Source of the DNA: Streptomyces tirandamycinicus
GTDB taxonomy: Bacteria > Actinomycetota > Actinomycetes > Streptomycetales > Streptomycetaceae
Assembly (NCBI RefSeq): GCF_003097515.1
Contig: NZ_CP029188.1
Span: 6,678,531-6,742,530 of the forward strand
Direction: 5' to 3'
Length of the DNA stretch: 64,000 nt
Shown: in pieces, positions 8,567 through 17,821 of the stretch
Numbering within the stretch: position 1 is the first letter of the stretch
Layout: each line of letters opens with the position of its first letter
Notes under the pieces: generated by a model
The model's input: the letters and a program-made list of their open reading frames with translations, nothing else
Told to the model about the DNA's origin: nothing
The model's database searches: none
Program-made: the position numbers and the translations under genes

Positions 8567-11500
8567 GTGCCCTCAGCCGGTTTCAGGAGATCCACGACAG
8601 TCCTGGCGATGTGCTCGGCCCTGGCACTCGGCGCCGCCGGGCCCGCCGCCGCCGGGTCCGCACCCCCACCCGAACCCCTCCCGCGCACCGCGGCCGAGAT
8701 GCTGCGGCCGGTCTCCCCACCGGCCGCCCGCCAGGCGGACCGCGAGCACGGGAACCCCGGCCCGGCGGACCTCGGGACCTTCACCATCGCCGACGGCGAC
8801 GGGCTGGAGACCGCCCGGACCAGCCGCCCGCTCGCCCCCGGCGTCGAACTCGGCTCGTACGACCGGCTGGAGTCGGACACCTGGCTCCGGGTCGACACGA
8901 TCTCCGTCGACCTCACCCGGGGTACGCGGGTGGACTACCTCCACCCGGGCAAGGTCGCCGCCCGGCAGACGGTGTCCCGGATGGCCGCGGAGCACGACCC
9001 CGGACCCGGGCGGCGGACCGTCGCCGCCGTCAACGGGGACTTCTTCGACATCAACCAGACCGGTGCGCCCAGCGGCATCGCCCTGCACGACGGCCGGCTG
9101 GTCAACTCGCCCGCCCCCGGCCGCAACCGGGCCGTCGGCGTCGGCCCCGGGGACGCCGGCCGGGTCCTCCAGCTGTACTTCGAGGGCACCCTGACCCTTC
9201 CCGCGGGCACCCGCCCTCTCGCCGCCCTCAACGCGGCCGACGTCCCCGCGAACGGCGTCGGCGCGTACAACGCCCAGTGGGGCGAGGCGGACCGGGCCCT
9301 CACCGTGGACGGGGCGCGCCGCGCCGCCGAAGTCGCCGTCGCGGACGGCAAGGTGACCGCAGCGGCCGGCCCGCCCGGCAAGGGCCCGGTGCCGCCCGGT
9401 GCGACCGTGCTCGTCGGCCGGGACGCGGGCGCGGACGCGCTCACCGCGCTCGCCGTCGGCGACCCGGTCGGCTGGGAGTACCGCCCGCGCGCCGCGACCG
9501 GAGAGGTCCCGCGCACCGCGATCGGCGCGGGCGAACTCCTCGTGCTCGACGGCGAACCCGTCGACCACGAGGGCGGCGGCAACAACCCGGCCGCCCCCCG
9601 CACCGCGGTCGGCTTCTCCCGTGACGGCGCCGTCATGCGGATCCTCACCGTCGACGGCCGCCAGGCCGACAGCGGCGGCGTGACCCTCACCGAACTCGGC
9701 CTGATGATGCGGCGCGAGGGGGCCCACAACGCCGTCAACCTCGACGGCGGCGGTTCCTCCACCCTCGTCGCCCGCGAGCCGGGCAGCGACACGATGCGGG
9801 TGGAGAACAGCCCGTCCGACGGCACCGAACGGCCGGTACCCAACGGCCTGGCCCTCACCGCGCCCGACGGCAGCGGCGAGCTCAGGGGCTACCGGGTCGG
9901 GACCGCCATGGACCCCGGCGCCGCGCCCACCGCCGACCCGGTCCGGGGCGGTCACCCCGAACGGGTCTTCCCCGGCCTGACCCGCCGCCTCACCGCCGCC
10001 GGGTACGACGAGACCTACGGACCCGCCGAGGGGGCGCCACACTGGTACGCGAGGAACCCCCTGGCCGGACGGGCCGGCCCCGACGGGGTGTTCACCGCCC
10101 GGCACAGCGGCTCCACGGACGTCATCGCGCGGCGGGGGAGTGCCCGCGGAGTCATCCGGCTGACCGTCCTCGGCGAACTGGACCGCATCCGGCCCTCGGT
10201 ACGGCGGGTGGGCCTGGCCGACGCGCAGGCGTCCGGGCGCTTCGGCGTCCTCGGCCTCGACGCGCACGGCACCAGCGCCCCCGTGGAACCCTCCGACGTC
10301 CGGCTCGACTACGACCGCTCCCTCTTCGACATCGCCCCGGACGCCGAGGGCTTCACCGTCCGGGCGCGCACCGCCGAGCCCGTGGCCGGCCGTGTCACGG
10401 CGACCGTGGCGGGCAGGAGCACGGTCGTCGCCGTCACCGTCGGGCTGGCCGCCCACCAGGTCGCCTCCTTCGACGACGCGGGCCGCTGGACCTTCACCGC
10501 CGCCCGTGCCTCCGGCTCGGTCGCGCCCACGGCCGACGGCCGTACCGGCACCGGCCTGGACATGGCCTACGACTTCACCCAGTCCACCGCCACCCGCGCC
10601 GCCTACGCCCATCCGCCGGCGCAGATCCCCGTCGACGGCCAGCCGCAGTCGTTCGGGCTCTGGGTCAAGGGCGACGGCAACGGCGCCTGGCCGACCCTGC
10701 ACCTGAAGGACCAGGCGGGCTCCGACCAGCTGCTCCGGGGACCGTATGTGACCTGGACGGGGTGGCGGCACGTCGAGTTCGCGGTGCCCGCCGGCGTCTC
10801 GTACCCCCTGCGGGTCCACCGCGTCTACCTCGCCGAGACCGCCGCCACCCGCTCGTACCGGGGCCGGGTCGTCTTCGACGAGCTCACGGCGATGGTCCCG
10901 CCCCCGGTGGCGCTGCCCGCCGGGCCGGTCCACCGGGACCCGCTGGTCGGGACCGCCGCGAAGACCGCGAGCCGGGACTGGCGCTTCGCGGTCCTGTCCG
11001 ACGCGCAGTTCGTGGCCCGCAGCCCCGACAGCCAGGCCGTCGCCCAGGCCCGCCGCACCCTGCGGGAGATCAGAGCGGCCCGGCCCGACTTCGTGGTGGT
11101 CAACGGCGACCTGGTCGACGAGGGGTCACCGGCCGACCTGGCGTTCGCCCGCACCGTCCTGGAGGAGGAACTCGGCGGCGGGCCGCCCTGGTACTACGTA
11201 CCGGGCAACCACGAGGTGATGGGCGGCGGGATCGACGACTTCGTCGCGGAGTTCGGGCCGGCCCGGCGCACGTTCGACCACAAGGGCACCCGGTTCATCA
11301 CCCTCGACACCTCCAGCCTCGGGCTGCGCGGCGGCGGCCTCGCTCAGATCAGGGAGCTGCGCGCGCAACTGGACGCGGCGGCCGCCGATCCGCGCGTCGG
11401 CTCCGTGCTGGTCGTCCAGCACGTGCCGCCCCGCGACCCCACACCGCAGCAGGGCAGCCGGCTCGCGGACCGCAAGGAGGCGGCGCTGCTGGAGGGCTGG

Positions 11501-12328
11501 CTGTCCGCCTTCCGCCTGTCGACGGGCAAGGGGGCGGCCTTCGTCGGAGCCCATGTCGGCACCTTCCACGCGGAGCGCGTCGACGGTGTCCCGTACCTGG
11601 TCAACGGCAACTCGGCGAAGACGCCGTCCACTCCGGCGGACGAGGGCGGATTCACCGGATGGTCGCTGGTCGGCGTCGACCGGGTGTCACCCGCCGAGCA
11701 GGCGGTGGCGCGGCACCTGCCGTGGACCGGCGGACCCGACTGGGTGACCGTCCAGGCCCGCGCGCACGTCGACGGGCTCACCCTCGACGCCCCCGCTTCG
11801 GTACCGGCCGGGACCGGGGCCCCCGTCACCGCCGTCGTCCGGCAGGGCCAGGGCCCGGGCGCCCGTGAGGTACCCGCCCGCTTCCCGGTGAGCACCGACT
11901 GGAGCGGGTCGCCCCACCTGTACGTCGGCGATCCCGCCCGCGCCAGACCATGGCACGTCGCGGCGTACGACCCGTCCACGGGCCGCCTCACCGGACTCCG
12001 CCCGGGGACGGCCGTACTCGCGGTGACGGTGAACGGGACGAGGACCGAGTCCCGGGTGACCGTGGCCGCCTCGCCGGCCTCGTACGCCTCGTCGGCTTCG
12101 CATGTCCCGCCGGCCTCGTATGCCTCGTCGGCTTCGCATGTCCCGCCGGCCTCGTATGCCTCGTCGGCTTCCTGCGTCTGGTCGGCCGAGTCGGCCTCGC
12201 ACCCCCTGCGCGCCCCCTGCGCACGCCCGGGCGGCGGCCCGGGTGACGCGACCGCGACGGCTCCCCGGCCGGTGACACCGGCGGGGCTCGCCGGGCGCGG
12301 CGTCGAAGGGATCAGCGGGTCGGGATGA
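8567..12328 (+). CDS. Large secreted phosphodiester glycosidase (NAGPA domain) fused to a metallophosphoesterase
   Basis: This 1253-residue exported protein has a signal peptide at residues 1-30. A NAGPA-type phosphodiester glycosidase domain spans about 90-430, with VNGDFFDINQTGAPSGIAL near 155 and NLDGGGSSTLV near 390. Beta-rich Ig-like and carbohydrate-binding-like segments follow (about 440-790). A calcineurin-like metallophosphoesterase domain covers about 800-1010 with LSDAQF, VVNGDLVDEG, PGNHEVMGGG, VQHVPP and GAHVGTFH. GTG 8567 has GGGAG five bases upstream. The C-terminus carries a repeat PPASYASSASHV (about 2.5 copies). NAGPA domains remove sugars from phosphodiesters and the second domain could cleave the exposed phosphate ester. 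A substrate such as teichoic acid or another cell-wall polymer is inference. A terminator hairpin lies 17 bases after the stop. Confidence 0.88.
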   Translation: MPSAGFRRSTTVLAMCSALALGAAGPAAAGSAPPPEPLPRTAAEMLRPVSPPAARQADREHGNPGPADLGTFTIADGDGLETARTSRPLAPGVELGSYDRLESDTWLRVDTISVDLTRGTRVDYLHPGKVAARQTVSRMAAEHDPGPGRRTVAAVNGDFFDINQTGAPSGIALHDGRLVNSPAPGRNRAVGVGPGDAGRVLQLYFEGTLTLPAGTRPLAALNAADVPANGVGAYNAQWGEADRALTVDGARRAAEVAVADGKVTAAAGPPGKGPVPPGATVLVGRDAGADALTALAVGDPVGWEYRPRAATGEVPRTAIGAGELLVLDGEPVDHEGGGNNPAAPRTAVGFSRDGAVMRILTVDGRQADSGGVTLTELGLMMRREGAHNAVNLDGGGSSTLVAREPGSDTMRVENSPSDGTERPVPNGLALTAPDGSGELRGYRVGTAMDPGAAPTADPVRGGHPERVFPGLTRRLTAAGYDETYGPAEGAPHWYARNPLAGRAGPDGVFTARHSGSTDVIARRGSARGVIRLTVLGELDRIRPSVRRVGLADAQASGRFGVLGLDAHGTSAPVEPSDVRLDYDRSLFDIAPDAEGFTVRARTAEPVAGRVTATVAGRSTVVAVTVGLAAHQVASFDDAGRWTFTAARASGSVAPTADGRTGTGLDMAYDFTQSTATRAAYAHPPAQIPVDGQPQSFGLWVKGDGNGAWPTLHLKDQAGSDQLLRGPYVTWTGWRHVEFAVPAGVSYPLRVHRVYLAETAATRSYRGRVVFDELTAMVPPPVALPAGPVHRDPLVGTAAKTASRDWRFAVLSDAQFVARSPDSQAVAQARRTLREIRAARPDFVVVNGDLVDEGSPADLAFARTVLEEELGGGPPWYYVPGNHEVMGGGIDDFVAEFGPARRTFDHKGTRFITLDTSSLGLRGGGLAQIRELRAQLDAAAADPRVGSVLVVQHVPPRDPTPQQGSRLADRKEAALLEGWLSAFRLSTGKGAAFVGAHVGTFHAERVDGVPYLVNGNSAKTPSTPADEGGFTGWSLVGVDRVSPAEQAVARHLPWTGGPDWVTVQARAHVDGLTLDAPASVPAGTGAPVTAVVRQGQGPGAREVPARFPVSTDWSGSPHLYVGDPARARPWHVAAYDPSTGRLTGLRPGTAVLAVTVNGTRTESRVTVAASPASYASSASHVPPASYASSASHVPPASYASSASCVWSAESASHPLRAPCARPGGGPGDATATAPRPVTPAGLAGRGVEGISGSG
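12075..12175 (+). repeat. 36-bp in-frame tandem repeat at the 3' end of the glycosidase gene
   Basis: About 2.7 copies of a 36-base unit (CCGGCCTCGTATGCCTCGTC followed by GGCTTCGCATGTCCCG) encode SPASYASSASHV-type 12-residue repeats, so copy-number change would keep the frame. Confidence 0.9.
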
Positions 12329-13026
12329 CGTCCTGCACGGCGTCCCGCCCTGACGGCGGAACCGTCAGGGCGGTTTCGGTGAAGGGGTGTTGGTGCCCGC
12401 CCGGCGGGGCGGAGCGCCGGGCGCCTCGCGGCGGGACACCGTCCGAGGGGGTGCCCGGGCGGGACGTGGCGAGGCCCCGCCGGGCGGATGCGGGCGGGGT
12501 CTCGCGGCGGTGCGCAAGGGGGGAGGTGCACCGCGTATCCCCGGCGGGCGGTGCCGGGGATCCGCACAGTACGCGCCAACATGGCGGAAAAGGAACCCCC
12601 GTGCATCGGTCGGCACAAGGGATGACCGTACGGCTCGTGCGACGGACCCGGGGCGCCGCCCGCACTCCCCGGTGTCCGCCGGGCAGGCGAAGTGCCCGGC
12701 GCCCGCGCCTCGTCGACCCGGACGCCCGGACATCCCCGTGGCGCGGTGCGGCGGCATGGTGGCACAGCCCCGCGCCGTCCGGCTTCCGTCCGGCTTCCGC
12801 CCGGTCGCCGCCGCGCCGCTCACCGGCCTCTTTCGCCCATGGGGACCGCCGGACGCCGGGCGGTCGCCGCCGCCGTGGCCTCGGGCGCCGCGACGCGAGA
12901 GACCCGTGGCGACGGGAGGCTCCGGCACACCGGCCGCCGCTTCGGGTGACGACGTGATCGCTCGCGCCGTTGAGTAGGCTGCGGACGGTCGGGAACGGGA
13001 GACGACACGGAGCGGGAGGCGGAGAC
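12329..13026. other. Intergenic region upstream of padR
   Basis: A 698-base gap. It begins with a strong terminator and ends with TAGGCT at about 12976, which could be a -10 box for padR. Several open frames cross it, but none has Streptomyces-like codon bias or recognisable protein sequence. Confidence 0.5.
12345..12373 (+). terminator. Terminator of the glycosidase gene
   Basis: CCGCCCTGACGG and CCGTCAGGGCGG form a perfect 12-bp stem with loop CGGAA, followed by TTTCGGT. It stands 17 bases after the stop codon at 12328. Confidence 0.88.
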
Positions 13027-13617
13027 ATGGCGCTGCGCCATGCGGTGCTCGCGGCCCTGCTGGACGGGGAGTCCAGCGGCTACCAGCTCGCCAAGGCCTT
13101 CGATCTCGGGGTGGCGAACTTCTGGCACGCGCTGCCGCAGCAGCTCTATCTGGAGCTCGCGAAACTGGAGAAGGCCGGCCTGGTCGAGGGCCGCCAGGTG
13201 GTCCAGCAAACCCGTCCGCCGAAGCGGCTGTTCACCATCACGGACGAGGGGCTGCGGGAACTGGCGCGCTTCGCGGAGACCTCGGCGAAACCGTCCTTCA
13301 TCCGGGACGACCTCATGGTCAAGGTGCAGGCCGCGGACAGTGCGCCCGTGGCACCGGTGGTCGAGCAGCTCGACGAACGGGCCGCGATGGCCACCGCCAA
13401 GACCGACATCTTCGAGCGCTTCCTCCGGCGGCTGCGCGGCGACCTCGACGAGGAGACCTTCCTCGCCACGGCGGATCGCGTCGGGCCCTATCTGACCTGT
13501 CTGCGGGGTCTGCGCTTCGAGCAGGAGACGGCCGACTGGTGCGCACGGACGGCCGCGGTCCTCCGAGCGCGGCAGCACCGGCCCGCGGAGGGCGGCCCGC
13601 GGCGCCGGGACGCCTGA
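13027..13617 (+). CDS. PadR-family transcriptional regulator
   Basis: This 196-residue regulator has a winged helix at residues 1-85 (MALRHAVLAALLDGESSGYQ, then FWHALPQQLYLELAKLEKAG and PPKRLFTITDEG). A C-terminal helical Vir_act_alpha-type dimerisation domain spans about 95-185. It is a cytoplasmic repressor that typically controls an adjacent transporter or detoxification gene. The next gene, a convergent ABC exporter, is a plausible target, but convergence argues against simple operator sharing. ATG 13027 follows GGAGGCGGAG. No effector can be deduced. Confidence 0.92.
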   Translation: MALRHAVLAALLDGESSGYQLAKAFDLGVANFWHALPQQLYLELAKLEKAGLVEGRQVVQQTRPPKRLFTITDEGLRELARFAETSAKPSFIRDDLMVKVQAADSAPVAPVVEQLDERAAMATAKTDIFERFLRRLRGDLDEETFLATADRVGPYLTCLRGLRFEQETADWCARTAAVLRARQHRPAEGGPRRRDA

Positions 13618-13880
13618 CGGGCGTTCCGAGGTTCGTCGGGCCACCGGTCGACGAATCCCAGGGTCGGGCCGCCCTCGTGCCGACCCGCGCCGGGGACGAC
13701 CCGACCCCGCTTCCGCCGTATCGCCGGACTCGCTGCGGGAGCCGCCGTACCGCCGCGGGAGCCTCCGTGTCGCCGCACCGTCTCGGGAGCCCTCGTACCG
13801 CCGCACCGCCGCACCGCCGGACTCGCCGCGGGAGCCTCCGTCCCGCCGAACCGCGTCCGCGAACCACCCCTCGGCGCCTG

Positions 13881-16163
13881 CTACCCGGCGGGACTCCCCG
13901 GCGTGCCGGTACGGGGCGGACGCTGCTCGGGGCCACCGGCCCCGGTCGCCGGTCCGGCCTGGTCCGGCCGCGGCCCGTGCTCCGCCGGCCCCACCTCCGC
14001 CCCGGCGGAGCCGAGCGGGCCCGGGGTCCCCGCCCCGTTGCCCCGGGGCGCACGGACCTGCGGCACCGACGGCCGGGGCGCGGGACCCGCGGGCGACGGG
14101 TGCCGGATCGCCGGGTCCTCGGGTGCCGGGTCCTGACCGGCCGGGGGCCCGGGCACCGGAGGAGGCCCGGCCGGGACACCGGTCGCGGAGACCTCCGCGG
14201 CCGGGCCGCAGGGCCGTTGCGCCCCCTGCGCGTACTGCGCCGCCTGGGTACGGAACATGGACGCGTACCGGCCGTCGGCGGCCATCAGCTCGTCGTGGGT
14301 GCCGTGCTCCACCAGCCGCCCCCGGTGGAGCACATGGATGGTGTCGGCGTGGCGCACCCCGGACATCCGGTGGGTCACCAGCACGATCGCGCGCCGCGGG
14401 CCGGCCAGCCGCCGGATGCGGTCGAACACGGCGATCTCCGCCTCGGGGTCGAGCGCGGACGTGGGCTCGTCGACGATCAGCAGGCCGTCCGCCCCGCAGC
14501 CCTCGGTACGGAAGTGCGTACGGGCCAGGCCGATCTTCTGCCACTCGCCGCCGGAGATCTCGGACGCTCCGCGGAACATCCGGGCCAGCAGCGTCCGCAG
14601 CCCGTGCGGAAGCCGCTCCACCAGCGCGCCGCCTCCCGCGAACCGCACCGCGCCCGCCAGGTCCTGCTCCTTTGAGGCGGCCCGTCCGGGGCGGCCGATA
14701 CGGATGTTCATCCCCGCCGTCATCGGCCAGCGCTCGAAGTCCTGGGTGAGCAGCGCGACCCGGTCGAAGAGCTGGGCGCGGTCGAGGCGGGCCACGTCGA
14801 CCCCCGCCCAGCGCACGCTGCCGCTGCCGGGCAGCAGCAGCCCGGCGAGAACCTTGATCAGCGTGCTCTTCCCCGAGCCGTTCTCCCCGACGACGGCCGT
14901 GACCGAGCCCATCGGAATCGTCAGCGACACCCCGTCCAGGGCCGGTTCCGCGCGGTCGGGATAGCGGTACGTGACGTCCTCCGCGCGGATCTCGTCCACC
15001 CGGGCGGGCACGTCGGCTCCGCCCTCGGGAATGGTGTGACGGGCGGCCTCCGCCAGGAAGCGGTCGTGGTCGTGGACGTACAGGGCCTCCTCGTGGAGCT
15101 GGTTGACGTTCATCACCAGCGCGCCGAGGTTCGCCGAGCCGGAGCGGACCGCGATCACCGCGGTGCCGGCGACCGCCAGCTCCATGTGCCCCGCCACGAT
15201 CAGCCACCCCATGAACGCGTACGTCGCCACCATGGCGAGCCCCGACAGGCCCGCCGCCACGAGTTCGGTCAGCGCCTTGTCCGTCGCCAGGCGCTTCTGC
15301 TCCCGCTCCGCGCTCTCCGCCATGTCCCGGTAGCGGTCCAGCAGGAAGTCGCCCACCCCGTGCACCCGGACCTCCTGCGCCGCGCTGCGCGAGGTGAGCA
15401 GGGAGCCGAGCAGCCGGCCCGCCCGGACGTGCTCCACCCACACCATCACCGACACGTACCGCTCCTGGGCCACCCGCATCGCGCCCCAGCCCCGCGGGGC
15501 GGCGATCAGCAGGAGCATCGGCAGCAGCGCGGGATGCAGGACCGTCAGCACACCGCCCGCGGCGACCAGCGAGATGGTCCCGTTCACCGCGGCCACGCTG
15601 ACGCCGATCATCGCGCGGGCCGAAGCCGCGCCGTACTGGGCGACGTCGATGAGCCGGCGGAACTCCGGGTCCTCGATCGCCTCCATCTCCACCGCCGCTG
15701 CCGCCGCCAGGTACTCCGTCGTCGCCAGCCGCTCCACCAGCGGCTCCAGCCGGCCCGCCCGGGACGTGGACCAGCACGCGAGCCCCGCGTTGACGACACC
15801 GACCACGCCCACGGCGACCAGTGCCGGCAGCGCCGCGTACAGCCGGTCGGTCGGCGTGCCGCCGCCGAGCAGGGCGTGCATCACCGCGTTCACCGCGAGC
15901 AGACCCACGGCCGCGGCGACACCCTGCCCGATCTCACTGACCGCCACGGCGACCAGTGCCGGGCGGTCCGCGCGCCAGGCCCTGCGCAGCGTCCCGCCGA
16001 CCAGCCGCGGCATCGCCCGCACCGCGCTGAGCATCGACAGCTCCAGCCGTGCCCGCTCGTGCTCCGCCCAGCCCATGTCGTACCGCAGCGGCCCGCCGAA
16101 CAGCTCCCGCTCGCTCTCGGACACCGCGGCCCCGGCCGCCCTCACCCGTCCGAACACCCTCAT
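13881..16163 (-). CDS. ABC transporter with fused membrane and ATPase domains (exporter half-transporter)
   Basis: This 760-residue half-transporter has six hydrophobic helices within residues about 60-330. The ATPase domain carries Walker A GENGSGKST near residue 430, a Q-loop in LLTQDFERWP, signature SGGEWQ near 540, Walker B LLIVDEPTSALDPE near 566 and the H-loop in LVTHR. The Q-loop and spacer sequence resemble lantibiotic or peptide exporters rather than lipid flippases. After about residue 640 there is a long Pro/Gly/Ala-rich tail (VPGPPAGQDPAPEDP), probably disordered. ATG 16163 has GGGAGGGGG upstream. It is divergent from the S1 protease gene. A half-transporter normally dimerises; no partner gene is adjacent, so a homodimer is likely. 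Substrate unknown. Confidence 0.9.
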   Translation of the reverse strand: MRVFGRVRAAGAAVSESERELFGGPLRYDMGWAEHERARLELSMLSAVRAMPRLVGGTLRRAWRADRPALVAVAVSEIGQGVAAAVGLLAVNAVMHALLGGGTPTDRLYAALPALVAVGVVGVVNAGLACWSTSRAGRLEPLVERLATTEYLAAAAAVEMEAIEDPEFRRLIDVAQYGAASARAMIGVSVAAVNGTISLVAAGGVLTVLHPALLPMLLLIAAPRGWGAMRVAQERYVSVMVWVEHVRAGRLLGSLLTSRSAAQEVRVHGVGDFLLDRYRDMAESAEREQKRLATDKALTELVAAGLSGLAMVATYAFMGWLIVAGHMELAVAGTAVIAVRSGSANLGALVMNVNQLHEEALYVHDHDRFLAEAARHTIPEGGADVPARVDEIRAEDVTYRYPDRAEPALDGVSLTIPMGSVTAVVGENGSGKSTLIKVLAGLLLPGSGSVRWAGVDVARLDRAQLFDRVALLTQDFERWPMTAGMNIRIGRPGRAASKEQDLAGAVRFAGGGALVERLPHGLRTLLARMFRGASEISGGEWQKIGLARTHFRTEGCGADGLLIVDEPTSALDPEAEIAVFDRIRRLAGPRRAIVLVTHRMSGVRHADTIHVLHRGRLVEHGTHDELMAADGRYASMFRTQAAQYAQGAQRPCGPAAEVSATGVPAGPPPVPGPPAGQDPAPEDPAIRHPSPAGPAPRPSVPQVRAPRGNGAGTPGPLGSAGAEVGPAEHGPRPDQAGPATGAGGPEQRPPRTGTPGSPAG

Positions 16164-16301
16164 GGCGCCCCCTCCCGTGAGGCCATGGATACCCCGGTTG
16201 AACGGCGGCGCGCCGGGCCGCGTATAGACGGTGGGGCCAAGGGCGCTTCCTGGGCCCCGCACACCTGGTGACACCGTGTCGATACGACCTTGGGGCCGCG
16301 G

Positions 16302-17699
16302 ATGAGGCACGCACGACGGAACCTTCAGCGGATCGCCCGGCTGGCGGCGGTCGGCGGGCTGGTCTGCGGCTCGCTGATGGTCTCCGACGCCATGGCGGGG
16401 GAGAACCGGGCGCCGGGGACGGGCACGGCCCCCGCCGCACCGGCCGCCGCACCGGGTGGCGGGGTGGTCGAACGGCTCGGGACGTCCCGGACCGCGGGGA
16501 GCTGGATCGGTGACGACGGCCGCCCCGTGGTCGCCGTGACCGACCAGGGGGCCGCGGCCGAGGTGCGCAGGGCCGGCGCGAACCCCAAGGTGGTGAGCCA
16601 CAGCGCGGACGAACTCCGCTCGGCCACCGAGACCCTGCGTGGCGCCCCGCGGGTGCCGGGCACGGCGTGGGCGGTGAACTACCGCACCAACGAGGTCGTG
16701 GTGCGCGCCGACCGCACCGTCTCCGCCTCCGACTGGTCGCGGCTCACCGAACTCGCCGAGGACATCGGCGGCTTCGTCCGGATGGAACGCAGCCAGGGCA
16801 CCTTCACCACCCGGCTGAACGGTGCCGCACCGATGTTCGGTGGGGCCAGCCGGTGCTCCGCCGGCTTCAACGTCACCGACGGGCAGCAGTCGTTCGTCCT
16901 CACGGCCGGCCACTGCGGGCCCGTCGGGACGACCTGGTTCGGCGACCGCGGGCGGAACGACCGGGTCGGCAGCACGGTCGCCGGCAGCTTCCCGGGCGGC
17001 GACTACTCCCTGGTGCGCTACGACGAGGGCGCCGCGCCCGACCCGGCCGCCGCCGGCATCGTGGCCATCGGAGAGGACCGGGGGGTACGGATCGTCGGGG
17101 CGGCCGACCCCGCGGTAGGCCAGGAGGTGTTCCGCAGCGGCAGCACCACCGGGCTGCGATCCGGGCGGGTGACCGCGCTCAACGCGACCGTCAACTACCC
17201 CGAGGGTACCGTCGGCGGGCTGATCGAGACGACCGTCTGCGCCGAGGCCGGGGACAGCGGCGGCCCGCTGTTCGCCCAGGGCATCGCGCTCGGCGTCACC
17301 TCGGGCGGCACCGGTGACTGCGACAGCGGCGGCACCACCTACTTCCAGCCGGTCACCAGCGCCATGGCGTCGCTCGGGGTGGCGCTCAGCGGGCAGCCGC
17401 CCGCCCCGCCGGGCGGTGCTGACGGACAGCCCGCGGCTCCGGCGGACCCGTCGGCGCCCGCCGCCGGCGGCACGGCGCCGGGGGCGGGTACGGGGGGCGG
17501 TGCCGCGCCGCCGTGGGGCGGTACGTCCGGCCCCGGGATCGTCACCGACATCGCCGCCGGGCTCGGGCCGCTCGGTGCGGTCGCCCCCGGCGTCGGCGTC
17601 ATCGGCGCGAGCCTGGTCCTGCTGGTCGTCAGCCGCTGGATCCAGACGGCCCAGGGCCGCCGGAACTACCGGGAGTACTACTCGCAGACCTGGGCCTGA
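16302..17699 (+). CDS. S1-family serine protease with C-terminal membrane anchor
   Basis: This is a 465-residue exported chymotrypsin-fold protease of the streptogrisin/alpha-lytic group. The signal peptide covers residues 1-32. A pro-like segment spans about 55-175. The catalytic domain has His204 (TAGHC), Asp234 (GGDYSLV) and Ser319 (GDSGGPL), with Cys185/Cys205 and Cys313/Cys340 as likely disulphides. A Pro/Ala/Gly linker (365-405) is followed by a hydrophobic helix at about 424-446 and a basic/aromatic cytoplasmic end (RWIQTAQGRRNYREYYSQTWA is split by this helix edge). This anchors the protease to the membrane instead of releasing it. ATG 16302 is preferred over a TTG at 16290; neither has a strong Shine-Dalgarno. 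A terminator follows. Confidence 0.9.
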   Translation: MRHARRNLQRIARLAAVGGLVCGSLMVSDAMAGENRAPGTGTAPAAPAAAPGGGVVERLGTSRTAGSWIGDDGRPVVAVTDQGAAAEVRRAGANPKVVSHSADELRSATETLRGAPRVPGTAWAVNYRTNEVVVRADRTVSASDWSRLTELAEDIGGFVRMERSQGTFTTRLNGAAPMFGGASRCSAGFNVTDGQQSFVLTAGHCGPVGTTWFGDRGRNDRVGSTVAGSFPGGDYSLVRYDEGAAPDPAAAGIVAIGEDRGVRIVGAADPAVGQEVFRSGSTTGLRSGRVTALNATVNYPEGTVGGLIETTVCAEAGDSGGPLFAQGIALGVTSGGTGDCDSGGTTYFQPVTSAMASLGVALSGQPPAPPGGADGQPAAPADPSAPAAGGTAPGAGTGGGAAPPWGGTSGPGIVTDIAAGLGPLGAVAPGVGVIGASLVLLVVSRWIQTAQGRRNYREYYSQTWA

Positions 17700-17707
17700 G
17701 GGGGCGG

Positions 17708-17731
17708 CGGCCCCGGGCCGATCCGGGGCCG
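17708..17731 (+). terminator. Terminator of the S1 protease gene
   Basis: CGGCCCCGG and CCGGGGCCG form a 9-bp stem with a 6-base loop, eight bases after the stop codon. Confidence 0.7.
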
Positions 17732-17785
17732 GTGGCCGTCAGGCGCCACCGGGTCCGTGTGAGGGGCATCACATGTCGAGGGCGC

Positions 17786-17815
17786 TTCATCGGTGACGGC
17801 GCCGGCGGGTACCGT
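17786..17815 (+). promoter_or_regulatory. Candidate promoter for a leaderless amidase transcript
   Basis: TTCATC (17786-17791), 18 bases, then TACCGT (17810-17815), then CCCGCC and ATG at 17822. There is no Shine-Dalgarno before the amidase start. The -10 box placed 6 bases before ATG fits a leaderless mRNA. Confidence 0.4.
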
Positions 17816-17821
17816 CCCGCC

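Noticed and set aside
8573-10933. Leftward 786-codon open frame opposite the glycosidase gene
   Set aside because: It reads Gly/Arg/Ala-rich noise with no domain, while the plus strand has clear NAGPA motifs and codon bias.
12329-13026. Possible genes on either strand in the gap before padR
   Set aside because: Frames are Arg/Pro-rich, lack codon bias and carry no recognisable motif. The terminator at 12345 also marks this as non-coding.
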